64,000 bases of DNA, from the NCBI GenBank assembly GCA_964410325.1, contig CAYPFN010000009.1:1-64000 (forward strand). Direction: 5' to 3'. Positions 45,753 to 54,809 of this stretch are shown one piece after another. This stretch comes from CAAFZY01 sp964410325 (GTDB taxonomy: Bacteria; Pseudomonadota; Alphaproteobacteria; RF32; CAG-239). The notes below the pieces were generated by a model. The model made no database searches and was not told the DNA's origin. It worked only from the letters and a program-made list of their open reading frames with translations. The translations under genes and the position numbers were made by a program. Position 1 is the first letter of the stretch; every line of letters starts with the position of its first letter.

Positions 45753-46475
45753 ATGGCAGATAAAATAAAACAATTTCCTTTAAAATTTAAGCCTCGCACG
45801 GATTTCGGCCGGCAGGATTTTATGGTTGCTAAATGCAATGCGGAGGCGTTAAAAGCGGTGGAAATATGGCCGAACTGGCCTTTTTTTGCCCTTGTTTTAT
45901 ATGGTCCGCGTGGTTCAGGAAAATCACATTTGGCCCATGTTTTTGCCGAACATGCCGCAGCCTGCACCGAACGGCCGTTCCCGATTTTAATTATTGACGC
46001 CATGGCGGTTAATAATAAAAATGTCGCGCGCATTCATGCCGAGAATCCCTGCCTGATTGTAGAAGACTTGACTCCTAAAGCCGATAACGAAGCTTTGTTT
46101 CATTTATTTAACTTATATCAGAATGAGGGCGGTTATATTTTATTCACTTCAGAAGCGGCGCCAGCGCGGATGCATTTTAAATTGCCGGATTTGCAATCGC
46201 GGTTAAATATGGTACCGGCGATTGCCATCGGCGAACCAGATGATGAAATGTTGACAATGCTCATTGTCAAACTCTTTAACGACCGCCGGATTATAATTTC
46301 GCTGGAAGTGTTAACGTATATTGTGCGGAATATGCAGCGTTCGTTTTCTTATGCCTGTAAATTGGTAGAAGAAATTGATACAATATCGCTGGCGCGCAAA
46401 CGCGCCGTTACGATTCCTCTTGTCAAGGAAGCCATGCAGATGCTTAACATCAATGTTCAGCAAGAATTGTTCTAG
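45753..46475 (+). CDS. hdaA: DnaA-homologous regulator HdaA
   Basis: A 240-residue DnaA-like AAA+ protein without the DNA-binding domain IV. N-terminal clamp-binding-like QFPLKF, then Walker A GPRGSGKSHLAHVF, Walker B LIVEDLTP, sensor-like ILFTSEAAP and SRLNMVPAI. It promotes hydrolysis of DnaA-ATP with the sliding clamp to stop over-initiation. Start is taken at ATG 45753 (MADKIKQF); ATG 45735, inside the cckA end, is possible. Placement after cckA links replication and cell-cycle control. Confidence 0.9.
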   Translation: MADKIKQFPLKFKPRTDFGRQDFMVAKCNAEALKAVEIWPNWPFFALVLYGPRGSGKSHLAHVFAEHAAACTERPFPILIIDAMAVNNKNVARIHAENPCLIVEDLTPKADNEALFHLFNLYQNEGGYILFTSEAAPARMHFKLPDLQSRLNMVPAIAIGEPDDEMLTMLIVKLFNDRRIIISLEVLTYIVRNMQRSFSYACKLVEEIDTISLARKRAVTIPLVKEAMQMLNINVQQELF

Positions 46476-46725
46476 GTTTTTCGGTAGTATGGCTTGTCAT
46501 TATGCAAAGCGGGTTGTCGCAGATATAATCGGTTGTTTTTTTATGCTCTTCAATCAGTAACGGAAAAAAATAATTTGATATGGAGCGTTATGGGAGCTTT
46601 TCCGAAAAGAATATCCTGAAAGCATAATTATCCCCATAATTCACAAGTAAAAAAAAATCTCATACCGACAATAAAAATTTATATTTATAAAGAATAAAAA
46701 ACCAGGAAAGAAAGACTAATACACA

Positions 46726-48198
46726 ATGGAAAACATAGATACTTCAAAACTGCCGCAGAACATTGAAGCTGAACAGGCTTTAATTGGAGCAATTTTGGCC
46801 AACAATAAGGCGTTTGAAAAAGTTTCGGAATTTTTGAAACCGCAACATTTTGCAGATCCAGTTCATGTCAGGATTTTTGATGTGATATCCAAACTTATCA
46901 ACCGTAGCCATATTGCCGATGTGATTACCCTGAAAAATTATTTTGAACAGGAAGGCAGTTTAAATGAAGTCGGCGGCCCTAATTATCTGATAAAACTTGC
47001 CGACAGCGCATCGCCGATGACCAATGTCGAATATTATGCGCAGTTTGTCTATGATAAATATTTGCGCCGGGAGTTGATTAATACCGGAACAGAAATTGTT
47101 AACAGAGCTTTTGCGGAAACGGCTGATTTGTCGGCTTTGGAACAAATTGAAGAAGCCGAACAGGATCTTTTCCGCCTTTCTGACCAGGGCGAAACGCAAG
47201 GAGGCTTTGTTGATTTTGCCTCAGCGCTGACCTCATCTTTGGGTTATATTGAACAAGCCTATCAGAAAGAAGGTAAAATTTCCGGGCTTTCAACTGGTTT
47301 GGAGCGTTTAGATTACAAAACCGGCGGTTTAAATAATTCTGATTTAATCATTATCGCCGGACGTCCGGCAATGGGAAAAACGGCGCTTGCTACTAACATT
47401 GCTTATAATGTGGCCGAATATATGGGACGGGCCAAAGATATGGATCCGCATGATCGAGGAGTGGCATTCTTTTCACTTGAGATGTCGGCCGATCAACTAG
47501 CATCGCGCATCTTGTCGACTGTGACCCAGACTCCGGGCAATAAAATGCGTACCGGTGAATTGGATAATGCTCAGTTTACGCGCATTGCTGCCGCTGTTCG
47601 CGAATTAGAAACTATCCCCTTATATATTGACGATACGCCAGGCGTTACGATAAATTCGATTCGCACCCGTGCGCGCCGTTTAAAACGTACTAAAGGGCTA
47701 GGACTGATAGTAATTGATTATATTCAACTCATTACTGGAAGCAATAACCGAAAAAATGAAGGAAGCCGCGTGCAAGAGCTTTCTGAAATTTCCCGCGGTC
47801 TCAAAATCTTAGCCAAAGAATTAAAAGTGCCGGTTGTTGCTCTTTCCCAATTAAACCGCGGCGTTGAATCCCGTGATGACAAACGTCCGCTGATGTCTGA
47901 TTTGCGTGAATCTGGTTCGATTGAACAAGATGCTGATATTGTAATGTTTGTATATCGTGAAAATTATTATTTACGCAATGAGGAACCAAAACAAAAACAA
48001 AATGAAACACCGGAGCATTTTCAGCATCGTATTGAAGAATGGCATAAAAGAGACAGGGAAACGGCCAATTTAGCAGAAATAATTATTGGCAAACAGCGCC
48101 ATGGACCGACGGGTACAGTCAAACTTTTTTGGAATGGAGAGTTTGCTCAGTTCGGTAATTTGGCCAATGAAGAGAGCCTGCCTGAACAAATAGGATGA
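46726..48198 (+). CDS. dnaB: Replicative DNA helicase DnaB
   Basis: A 490-residue hexameric helicase. N-terminal DnaG-interaction domain (PQNIEAEQALIGAILANNKA), linker, then RecA-like motor with IIAGRPAMGKTALATNIA, SLEMSADQL, IVIDYIQLITG and VVALSQLNRGVESRDDKRPLMSDLRESG. C-terminal arginine finger region near RHGPTGTVKLFW. Length is normal. rplI, the usual neighbour, is absent; a UPF0260 gene starts in an ATGA overlap at its end. Confidence 0.97.
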   Translation: MENIDTSKLPQNIEAEQALIGAILANNKAFEKVSEFLKPQHFADPVHVRIFDVISKLINRSHIADVITLKNYFEQEGSLNEVGGPNYLIKLADSASPMTNVEYYAQFVYDKYLRRELINTGTEIVNRAFAETADLSALEQIEEAEQDLFRLSDQGETQGGFVDFASALTSSLGYIEQAYQKEGKISGLSTGLERLDYKTGGLNNSDLIIIAGRPAMGKTALATNIAYNVAEYMGRAKDMDPHDRGVAFFSLEMSADQLASRILSTVTQTPGNKMRTGELDNAQFTRIAAAVRELETIPLYIDDTPGVTINSIRTRARRLKRTKGLGLIVIDYIQLITGSNNRKNEGSRVQELSEISRGLKILAKELKVPVVALSQLNRGVESRDDKRPLMSDLRESGSIEQDADIVMFVYRENYYLRNEEPKQKQNETPEHFQHRIEEWHKRDRETANLAEIIIGKQRHGPTGTVKLFWNGEFAQFGNLANEESLPEQIG

Positions 48199-48581
48199 AG
48201 CTGATGAAAAAGCTTGTAGATTATACCACGGAAGAATGGGAAAACATTTGTAATCATTGTGGCAAATGTTGCCTGATAAAGCTTCAGGATGAAGAGGGTG
48301 GTGCCGTTTATTATACGGATGTTGTCTGCCGTTATTTTTATGAGGAAAAATGTTTGTGCACCATCTATAATCACCGCCGTGAACTTGTGCCGGAATGTTT
48401 AAAACTTGATAAAGATAATATACGCAACATAGAATGGATGCCCAAAACTTGCGCTTACCGCCGTTTGTTTGAAAAACAACCGTCTTATCCGAAAACGACG
48501 ATTAAAGGGCGCTGTATTTCCGAAACTGTTGTCCGGCAAGAAGATTTGGAAGATCATATTGTTGATTGGGAAGATTTATAA
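48195..48581 (+). CDS. UPF0260 (YcgN/YkgJ-like) Cys-rich protein, paralogue 1
   Basis: A 128-residue soluble protein with the metal-binding pattern CNHCGKCC near residue 20, then CRYFYEEKCLCTIY, CLK, and CAYRRLF later in the chain. This arrangement of about nine Cys defines UPF0260/YkgJ-type proteins, thought to bind zinc or Fe-S; the function is unknown. The final DLEDHIVDWEDL also matches the family tail. It overlaps the dnaB stop (ATGA) and the next gene's start (TAATG), so translation is coupled. Confidence 0.88.
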   Translation: MKLMKKLVDYTTEEWENICNHCGKCCLIKLQDEEGGAVYYTDVVCRYFYEEKCLCTIYNHRRELVPECLKLDKDNIRNIEWMPKTCAYRRLFEKQPSYPKTTIKGRCISETVVRQEDLEDHIVDWEDL

Positions 48582-49084
48582 TGAACAAGGTGCTGGATAT
48601 AGAACCTGAATATGATCCTCAAAGCCGTTATGCCCATACGGAACATCTGACTCCAGAATTTTGGAAACATAAAAAACTTGAGGATATGAGTCGGGAAGAA
48701 TGGGAACTTTTATGTGACGGATGCGGCAAATGTTGCTTGAACAAACTCGAAATTAAAGGAAAAATTAAGTTTACCAATACTTATTGCCGGTTTTTAAACC
48801 GCCAAAACTGTTTATGCAAAATTTACCCACACCGTTTTACAATTGTGCCAGACTGCCGCGATATTGATTTAAAGGCTGTGCGTGAAAAACCGCGCTGGCT
48901 ACCCAAAACCTGCGCTTATTGGCTTTTAGATAATGGTTATGATTTACCGTTCTGGCATCCGTTAGTAAGTGGCCGGGCAGAAACGGTTCATACGTCCGGC
49001 AATTCGCTTAAAGGACGCCGGCTTGTTAATGAAACCGAGGTTGTTGACTATGAAAATTACCTTATTGACTGGCCAGACCTATAA
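48581..49084 (+). CDS. ycgN: UPF0260 (YcgN-like) Cys-rich protein, paralogue 2
   Basis: A 167-residue paralogue of the preceding gene: EEWELLCDGCGKCCLNKLEI, CRFLNRQNCLCKIY, CRDI, TCAYWLL, then a family tail (YENYLIDWPDL). It has an extra N-terminal 35 residues and a longer middle (HPLVSGRAETVH), matching standard YcgN better than paralogue 1. ATG at 48581 shares its A with the preceding stop. The pair probably arose by tandem duplication; Cys positions are kept in both. Confidence 0.9.
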   Translation: MNKVLDIEPEYDPQSRYAHTEHLTPEFWKHKKLEDMSREEWELLCDGCGKCCLNKLEIKGKIKFTNTYCRFLNRQNCLCKIYPHRFTIVPDCRDIDLKAVREKPRWLPKTCAYWLLDNGYDLPFWHPLVSGRAETVHTSGNSLKGRRLVNETEVVDYENYLIDWPDL

Positions 49085-49760
49085 TTTGGAAAATTCTTTT
49101 GCCTTTCCTTTGATGGTTGTGAAATCAGCGCGCAGCCGGCGGATAACCCTAAAGATAGACAGCAAAAAGAGGACGGCGGTTTTAACCATACCACCGCGTT
49201 GTTCCATAAAAAAAGCTTATACTTTTGTAAAGCAACATCAGGGATGGGTGGAAGAACATCTATTAAAGCTACCAAAGATGAAAGAATTTGCAAACGGCGA
49301 TACTTTCAGTTTGTTTGCCCGCAAATTAACCATCTGCCATATGGATAATTCTCTGCGGGCAGCTGAAGAACAGGATAATCAGCTATATATTGGCGGCGAT
49401 ATAAAATTTTTACACCGTCGGGTAAAAGATTACATCATTAGGGAAGCCAAAAAAGAATTTTTGCGCCGCTCGCGGGAGATGGCGTCCAAACTAAACTGTC
49501 AGGTAAAAAGAGTGAGCATTAAAGACACTTCTTCACGCTGGGGTAGCTGCTCAAGTTTAAATAACATAAATTATAATTGGCGGATTGCCTTGGCGCCGGA
49601 TTGCGTTATTGATTATCTGGTGGCTCATGAAGTATCGCATTTAAAACACCGCGATCATTCCAGAAATTTTTGGCGTTGCGTCAAAGAGCTTTATCCTGGT
49701 GCATCATTGGGACGTTCCTGGCTTAAGACGCATGGCGAAGAACTGTATCTTTACCGATAA
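49050..49760 (+). CDS. YgjP-like metallohydrolase (DUF45/WLM type)
   Basis: A 236-residue soluble protein with the zinc motif HEVSHLKHRDHSRNFW (HExxH) preceded by SRWGSCSSLNNINYNW, the two signatures of the YgjP/DUF45 family. The N-terminal half is a beta-rich domain (SARSRRITLKIDSKKRTAVL). Family members are metal-dependent hydrolases/peptidases of unclear substrate, linked in some bacteria to UTP pyrophosphatase activity. ATG at 49050 lies 35 bases inside paralogue 2; longer frames upstream only repeat its sequence. Confidence 0.9.
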   Translation: MKITLLTGQTYNLENSFAFPLMVVKSARSRRITLKIDSKKRTAVLTIPPRCSIKKAYTFVKQHQGWVEEHLLKLPKMKEFANGDTFSLFARKLTICHMDNSLRAAEEQDNQLYIGGDIKFLHRRVKDYIIREAKKEFLRRSREMASKLNCQVKRVSIKDTSSRWGSCSSLNNINYNWRIALAPDCVIDYLVAHEVSHLKHRDHSRNFWRCVKELYPGASLGRSWLKTHGEELYLYR

Positions 49761-49839
49761 AGAGGATAAAAAAGCGATTTACCCATAGATAAAAAGACAA
49801 GCCCCTGTAAACCTGTTAGATTTTTATTTTTTTACTTTA

Positions 49840-49892
49840 GGCTCAATTATGATTAGCGTATGATTTATTGAGAGATTATTTCAACAAAATTG
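49840..49892 (+). repeat. Solo end of the MITE-like element found at 61379-61532
   Basis: GGCTCAATTATG and the following bases match the right arm (reverse complement) of the 154-bp element at 49 of 53 positions, and its left arm exactly over 24. No matching right end lies in the next 450 bases, so this is a lone terminus. Confidence 0.8.
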
Positions 49893-49933
49893 TTTAATAG
49901 AGTCAAAAAAATATAAAAAATCTCTGGTTTTGA

Positions 49934-50047
49934 GATGATGGTTTAGATATTCGGAGCTATTATGATTATTTTGGTTCTGGGTATAGTGACAAATGGATTT
50001 TGGAAATTAGGGGAGTTGATATAGATGGCTATTTGATGCCACGATAA
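49934..50047 (+). pseudogene. Possible gene fragment behind the solo element end
   Basis: A stop-bounded frame of 37 codons (TGA at 49931-49933, TAA at 50045-50047) with protein-like composition: YYDYFGSGYSDKWILEIRG, then VDIDGYLMPR. No start or ribosome-binding site. It could be the last part of a gene whose front was lost when the element inserted or moved. The rest of 49893-50307 shows only AT-rich spacer, a hairpin terminator and palindromes. Confidence 0.3.
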
Positions 50048-50071
50048 CTTTTATTCCGATAGGTACAAAAC

Positions 50072-50108
50072 AAAAACCATTACAAATAAAACTTTGCAAT
50101 GGTTTTTG
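50072..50108 (+). terminator. Terminator-like hairpin
   Basis: AAAAACCATT pairs with AATGGTTTTT (ten bases, plus CAA/TTG inside). It sits 25 bases after the gene fragment and could serve either strand. Confidence 0.6.
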
Positions 50109-50267
50109 TTATGAAGGAGACCAAAATAATAACCCAAAATTCTTATCGTCATCGGAAAAGTCAGAATAACGTAATTTAGACGTTTGTTCCATTAAGGAAT
50201 AATAATTCATAAAGATAAAACCTATTTTATCATGTAAAAACCTGTTTTATCGATAAATGTTTACCAT

Positions 50268-50297
50268 GATAACTTCTGTTTTGCATCAGAAGTTATC
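50268..50297 (-). terminator. Perfect 11-bp hairpin after pepA
   Basis: GATAACTTCTG pairs fully with CAGAAGTTATC around an 8-base loop, 11 bases past the pepA stop. No U run follows on the pepA strand, so it may protect the transcript end rather than terminate. Upstream at 50217-50252 AAAACCT-GTTTTATC-type strings occur twice. Confidence 0.5.
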
Positions 50298-50307
50298 GTA
50301 GTAATTG

Positions 50308-51777
50308 TTATAAATTTTTCATGATTTCATTAAACAGCCGCACGCCGAATCCGCTGGCGCCTTTCGGTGTAAGCGGTTTGGCCTTTTCAATCTTGTCCAT
50401 ACCGGCAATATCCAAGTGCGCCCATTTAACATCTTTTTGTATAAAGCGTTGCAGGAAACACGCTGCAGTAATTGAGCCAGCATTGCGTCCATTGCTGATA
50501 TTTTGCATATCGGCAATGGCGGAATCTATCATTTTATCATATTCTTTGGTTAACGGCAGCTGCCAGACTTTTTCGGCAACGGTATTCCCCGCTTTGGAAA
50601 TACTGTCGATAAATGCTTGATTATTTCCCATAATACCAGCCATTTCGGAGCCGAGCGCGATCATAATGGCACCAGTAAGCGTGGCAATATCAATCACTTT
50701 TTTAACGCCGAATTGCTGTTGAATATACCATAGACAATCAGCCAAAACCAAACGTCCTTCAGCATCAGTATTGAGTATCTCAACCGTCTGCCCGGACATG
50801 GAACGGACAATATCGCCCGGCCGCGTTGCAGACCCCGACGGCATGTTTTCAACCAAGCCGACAACACCGACAACGTTAACTGGAAGTTTCTGCAGAGCGG
50901 CGGTTTTCATAGCGCCGACCACAGCTGCCGCCCCGGCCATATCCTGTTTCATATCCCCCATGCTGGCCGCGGGTTTTAAGGAGATGCCACCACTGTCAAA
51001 AGTGACGCCTTTGCCGACTAAACCTAAATCAAAAGTTTTGCGCTCCGTATTGCCAAACCATTTCATAACGACGATTCGCGGTGGATTGCAAGAACCTTGC
51101 GCCACCGATAAAGCCAGATTAAACTCTTTTTCTTTCATAACTTGGTCATCAATGATTTCAATTTCCAACCCCAGATATTCCAAACGCTTAATATCTTCGG
51201 CCATAATTGTCGGCGTCATATTGTTTGAAGGCTCATTCGTTAAATCTCGAGCATAGCGGACGCTGGTAGCCAAGGCTGAATATGGGGCATAGCCACTTTT
51301 ATCAACAACCTTGCCACGCACGGCAAAAGAAACCGCTTCTAATTTCGGAAATTCTTCCGGTTTGCGCTTTGTCAGATATTTATCAAAGCGATAAGAAGAC
51401 AGCTCAAAGCCAAGTGCTAAGTTATAAGCAGATTCGGCGCTTTTAAATTTTGCTCCTGCCGGTTTTTCGGCATAAACCGTTGCCGCAGAAACGTTTTTTA
51501 ACTGATTATATAAAATGCCGCCGGTTTTCTGCAAATCAACTGCTGTTGGTTTAGCCGGCACACCGATGCAGATAATTTTGCCTTTAGTTGTTGTAATGGC
51601 AAAACATTCTCCGGGTTTGCATTTGAAATTTTCCTGCGCGGCTGCGGTGCAAAGCAGATTGATTTCATCCGTATCCAAAAAATCCGCAAGATATGTTTTA
51701 TTAATTTTTCCATACGCTAATACGGCTTTAGCTTCGCCACGTCGGGCTTTTTTATTACTGAAGATAATTTCCATCAT
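50308..51777 (-). CDS. pepA: Leucyl aminopeptidase PepA (M17)
   Basis: A 489-residue cytosolic di-zinc aminopeptidase. The catalytic domain shows LVGKGVTFDSGGISLKPA, MKQDMAGAA, LNTDAEGRLVLADCLWY, and DIATLTGAIMIALG. The N-terminal domain is the smaller alpha/beta domain of the family. AGGAG lies six bases before the first of two ATGs. PepA in some bacteria also binds DNA, but nothing here indicates that. Confidence 0.96.
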   Translation of the reverse strand: MMEIIFSNKKARRGEAKAVLAYGKINKTYLADFLDTDEINLLCTAAAQENFKCKPGECFAITTTKGKIICIGVPAKPTAVDLQKTGGILYNQLKNVSAATVYAEKPAGAKFKSAESAYNLALGFELSSYRFDKYLTKRKPEEFPKLEAVSFAVRGKVVDKSGYAPYSALATSVRYARDLTNEPSNNMTPTIMAEDIKRLEYLGLEIEIIDDQVMKEKEFNLALSVAQGSCNPPRIVVMKWFGNTERKTFDLGLVGKGVTFDSGGISLKPAASMGDMKQDMAGAAAVVGAMKTAALQKLPVNVVGVVGLVENMPSGSATRPGDIVRSMSGQTVEILNTDAEGRLVLADCLWYIQQQFGVKKVIDIATLTGAIMIALGSEMAGIMGNNQAFIDSISKAGNTVAEKVWQLPLTKEYDKMIDSAIADMQNISNGRNAGSITAACFLQRFIQKDVKWAHLDIAGMDKIEKAKPLTPKGASGFGVRLFNEIMKNL

Positions 51778-51929
51778 TTTTTACTCCTGTTAATCATTAT
51801 TTTTAAAGATATAATGCATCGAAAACAATAATAAAATGCTAATTTTTTAAATTGTTATAGACAAAGGAAAATTTTCATAATACAATTTAGACAAAACAGA
51901 TAAAACAAATAATAAGAAAAAGGTTCAAA

Positions 51930-53450
51930 ATGGAAATCAAAGGTAGCAAATATGCACACAAGCAAATAATGAAAAACAATAAAAACTCCCAGCCACATGT
52001 ATCAAGATTTACATTTGTGGAAGACGGAAGGTTTTTAGACGTTATTTATAATGATACGGATTTTCTTGATATTTTTAACAGCCTTCCATTGCCGGATCAG
52101 ATTAAAGCTTACCGCATTTTAAAAAATCTGTCGAAACAAAATGATGATAAGCACCTTTCGGCAAGCGATAAACAACTTGCCACGGTATCTTTACACAAAT
52201 TAGAAGCAATCAATAAATCAGCGGGATTAAAGATTGATGAAAAACAACATTATCCTTTAAGCGCGAACGAATTGCATATTATTCGGATGGATTGCTACGG
52301 AGCAATCAATATCCAGCCCCCCTATCAGCTGAGTTGTTTTTATAAAAACCTGATCCACCATCCACTGCCACAGAAACAACAGTTAAAAAATTATGATCTT
52401 AATGATGCGCCAAGTTGGCAGCTTTTTAGACAATTTTCCAGTTTTCGCACCATTGAGCCTGCCGTTAAACATTACTTGTGGCAGAAGTGTATTGATCCTC
52501 AAATTTTGCAGCTCATGGATGTGCGAGATTTTTCCGACTTGTTATTTAAAACATTTCGCAAAGATGAAAAACAAACGAAAGTTTTCTTTTCTGAAAAAGG
52601 AACGCCGCGTAATAATTTTGTTAAAGCTTTAGAACGCAAATTCGGTCGGCAGATAGCAGAAATTTTACGTCGCGAGAAACTTGATGAACGTTACATTCAG
52701 TCTTTGTTAAACGCTATGCGGATGTTTGGTAAGACAGATATCGGAAATCTGATTATCATGGAAACACATTTTACGCCGAAAGTGTTGACAGATTTACAGA
52801 AAGCTGGCATTAACACGGAAACATATCAGATTGGAGAGAAGATTCCGTTAGGGTTAGTGGAAAATTTAATTAATGCTGATCAAGGAGACCTGCTGGCTGC
52901 CCGTGATGAAACAGGCGCTGTACTTCAAAAGAATAGTTTTCCGTCTTTTCAGGTTCATCATATTAATGCGATTGTCGAAAGCGGTGAGCTGGCGAATATT
53001 GTCAGTGTTAATTACCGTAATAATTATCTGTTGTTGCCTGCGGATTTGCATTGCCATGTTTTCCATGGTTTTGATAGATTAATTGTTTCCGGAAAAAAAG
53101 AAGCTTATAGCCGTCGTCTGGAGCTGCTTAATAAAAACATCACCTTTATGTATGGTTTTCGGAAAGATCAGCAGATTGAATATGACTGGACTAAATCTAA
53201 GAGTTTCCGTAAACAAGAGGAAGAAGATAATCGGTATACTGTTTCTTATGAAGAAATAAGGGCGCGTTTGGCAGAAAACCGCATGCGCTATATGAATAAC
53301 AGCAGATCCGTAGAATTTGACGTTGACAGTGTTGTGCAGATTATCCGTCATAAAAAAGCTCTCGATTCATCAAAAAATAAAAACCGCAAACACGTATCTG
53401 CAAACACAATGCTAAAAAATTTCAAAAAAATGAAAGCTAAAGATAAATGA
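51930..53450 (+). CDS. Large HNH-type nuclease-domain protein, candidate toxin
   Basis: A 506-residue soluble protein with no signal peptide or membrane segment. Residues 340-380 carry an HNH/His-Me-finger pattern: VHHI at 342-345, Asn364/365 in YRNNYLLLP, then His374 and His379 in LHCHVFHG. This gives the HH...NN...H...H spacing of HNH nucleases. The first 330 residues are helix-rich and not recognised; no Rhs, PAAR, LXG or CdiA part is seen. The basic C-terminal tail ends in KNFKKMKAKDK. AAGG precedes the ATG. It overlaps the next gene, a SUKH-family protein, by four bases (ATGA). The pair looks like toxin and immunity; nuclease activity is inferred. Confidence 0.65.
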   Translation: MEIKGSKYAHKQIMKNNKNSQPHVSRFTFVEDGRFLDVIYNDTDFLDIFNSLPLPDQIKAYRILKNLSKQNDDKHLSASDKQLATVSLHKLEAINKSAGLKIDEKQHYPLSANELHIIRMDCYGAINIQPPYQLSCFYKNLIHHPLPQKQQLKNYDLNDAPSWQLFRQFSSFRTIEPAVKHYLWQKCIDPQILQLMDVRDFSDLLFKTFRKDEKQTKVFFSEKGTPRNNFVKALERKFGRQIAEILRREKLDERYIQSLLNAMRMFGKTDIGNLIIMETHFTPKVLTDLQKAGINTETYQIGEKIPLGLVENLINADQGDLLAARDETGAVLQKNSFPSFQVHHINAIVESGELANIVSVNYRNNYLLLPADLHCHVFHGFDRLIVSGKKEAYSRRLELLNKNITFMYGFRKDQQIEYDWTKSKSFRKQEEEDNRYTVSYEEIRARLAENRMRYMNNSRSVEFDVDSVVQIIRHKKALDSSKNKNRKHVSANTMLKNFKKMKAKDK

Positions 53451-53869
53451 TGGATGAATTTTTAGAATTTTTAGCACAAAACAAATATATTGAGCGGGAA
53501 AATCCGCTTGATGTCAAAGATATTATAAAAGCCCAGAAAACTTTGGTGCACGACGGTTTTCCTTTTCTACCAACGGAATTTTTGGAATTTCTGCGCCATT
53601 ATAACGGCATAAAAGCGCAGGATTCGGCGGTGTTAGGCATTCCACCACTTAAAAATCCTGAATTGGATATTAGAAATTTTAACCGCGAGTTCAATGCTAC
53701 TCCGGAAAACGTTATTTTAGGTTATGATGATTTCAGCTTTTTAATTTATAATCATCAAAACAATGTTTATCAATTAGTTGACAAGACCGGAACAATGGTG
53801 TTAGAAGAATTCTTCGAAGGTGAACTCGGATATGCCCTGAATATGGTTTTACATATTGATGAAGAATAA
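53447..53869 (+). CDS. SUKH (SMI1/KNR4) family protein, candidate immunity protein
   Basis: A 140-residue acidic protein with the SUKH-domain layout: an N-terminal helix, PFLPTEFLEFLRHYNGI (the conserved LP-x-FLEFL-x-YNG stretch), then a beta core (VILGYDDFSFLIYNHQNNVYQLVDK) and a C-terminal helix. SUKH proteins are immunity proteins for many nuclease toxins, often HNH types. It is coupled to the preceding nuclease-domain gene by ATGA and overlaps tsaC by 11 bases at its end. The acidic charge fits binding a basic nuclease. Confidence 0.8.
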   Translation: MMDEFLEFLAQNKYIERENPLDVKDIIKAQKTLVHDGFPFLPTEFLEFLRHYNGIKAQDSAVLGIPPLKNPELDIRNFNREFNATPENVILGYDDFSFLIYNHQNNVYQLVDKTGTMVLEEFFEGELGYALNMVLHIDEE

Positions 53870-54809
53870 TATATATCCAGATACAGCTGAAAATATTGCC
53901 AAAGCCGCAATAACCATTAAAAATGGTGGCTTGGTTGCTTTTCCGACTGAAACAGTTTACGGCTTAGGAGCGAATGTATATGATGCCAAAGCCGTAGCTT
54001 CAATTTATGCCGCTAAAGGGCGTCCGGCCTTTAATCCGCTGATTTCGCATATTGCCGAAAAAGATTTTTTACGAGAATATGCAGTTGTAGATGAAAGAGT
54101 TTTAGCGCTTGCCGATAAATTCTGGCCCGGTCCGTTGACATTCGTTTTAAAGCGCATGGAAGAGAACCCCTCTTTAGATTTGGCGTGCGCCGGTTTACGA
54201 ACAATAACGGTCAGAATGCCGGCTCATCATACGGCGCTGGCTTTGATAAAAAAATCCGGCGTACCGATTGTTGCGCCTTCAGCCAACCGCTCGCAGACAA
54301 TCAGCCCGACTTCGGCAGCTCATGTGGCTGACAGCCTGGGCGATAAAGTGGATGTAATTTTAGATGGCGGTTCCTGCCGGGTAGGGGTAGAATCTACCAT
54401 TATAGATTTAACAGGTGAAAATGTTGTGTTGTTGCGCGCTGGTGGTGTGGCTTTAGAGGATTTAGAACAGTTTTTGGGTCAAAAAGTGTTAGTTTCGCAC
54501 GGTAATCCGGATATGCCGTCTTCTCCCGGACAAATGCTTAAGCACTATGCGCCAAGTCATGCTTTTCGGATTAATGCCTTAAGCCGTGAATCGGGAGAGT
54601 TTTTTATCGGTTTCGGCGCCGTGGCGGATTGCGATTTGAATTTGAGTCCTGAAGGCGATTTATGCGAAGCGGCGGCTAATTTGTTTGCGTATATGCGTTT
54701 AGCCGATTCCCAGGAAAAATATTCAAAAATTGCCATGTCGCCTATTCCGTCAGAGGGGCTTGGCTTGGCGATTAATGACCGTATCAAGCGGGCTGCTTAT
54801 AAAAAATAG
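53859..54809 (+). CDS. tsaC: L-threonylcarbamoyladenylate synthase (TsaC/Sua5 type)
   Basis: A 316-residue enzyme making threonylcarbamoyl-AMP for t6A37 on ANN-decoding tRNAs. The YrdC domain shows LVAFPTETVYGLGAN, AKGRPAFNPLISHI, WPGPLTFVLKR, TVRMPAHHTAL and PIVAPSANRSQTISPT. A C-terminal Sua5 domain follows (about 215-316), with SPGQMLKHYAPSHAF at the junction. ATG at 53859 is inside the SUKH end, with no clear ribosome-binding site, so translational coupling is likely. Confidence 0.94.
   Translation: MKNNIYPDTAENIAKAAITIKNGGLVAFPTETVYGLGANVYDAKAVASIYAAKGRPAFNPLISHIAEKDFLREYAVVDERVLALADKFWPGPLTFVLKRMEENPSLDLACAGLRTITVRMPAHHTALALIKKSGVPIVAPSANRSQTISPTSAAHVADSLGDKVDVILDGGSCRVGVESTIIDLTGENVVLLRAGGVALEDLEQFLGQKVLVSHGNPDMPSSPGQMLKHYAPSHAFRINALSRESGEFFIGFGAVADCDLNLSPEGDLCEAAANLFAYMRLADSQEKYSKIAMSPIPSEGLGLAINDRIKRAAYKK

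Noticed and set aside
51930..53450. HNH protein as homing endonuclease or restriction enzyme
   Set aside because: No intron, intein or methyltransferase is adjacent, and the coupled SUKH gene points to toxin-immunity instead.
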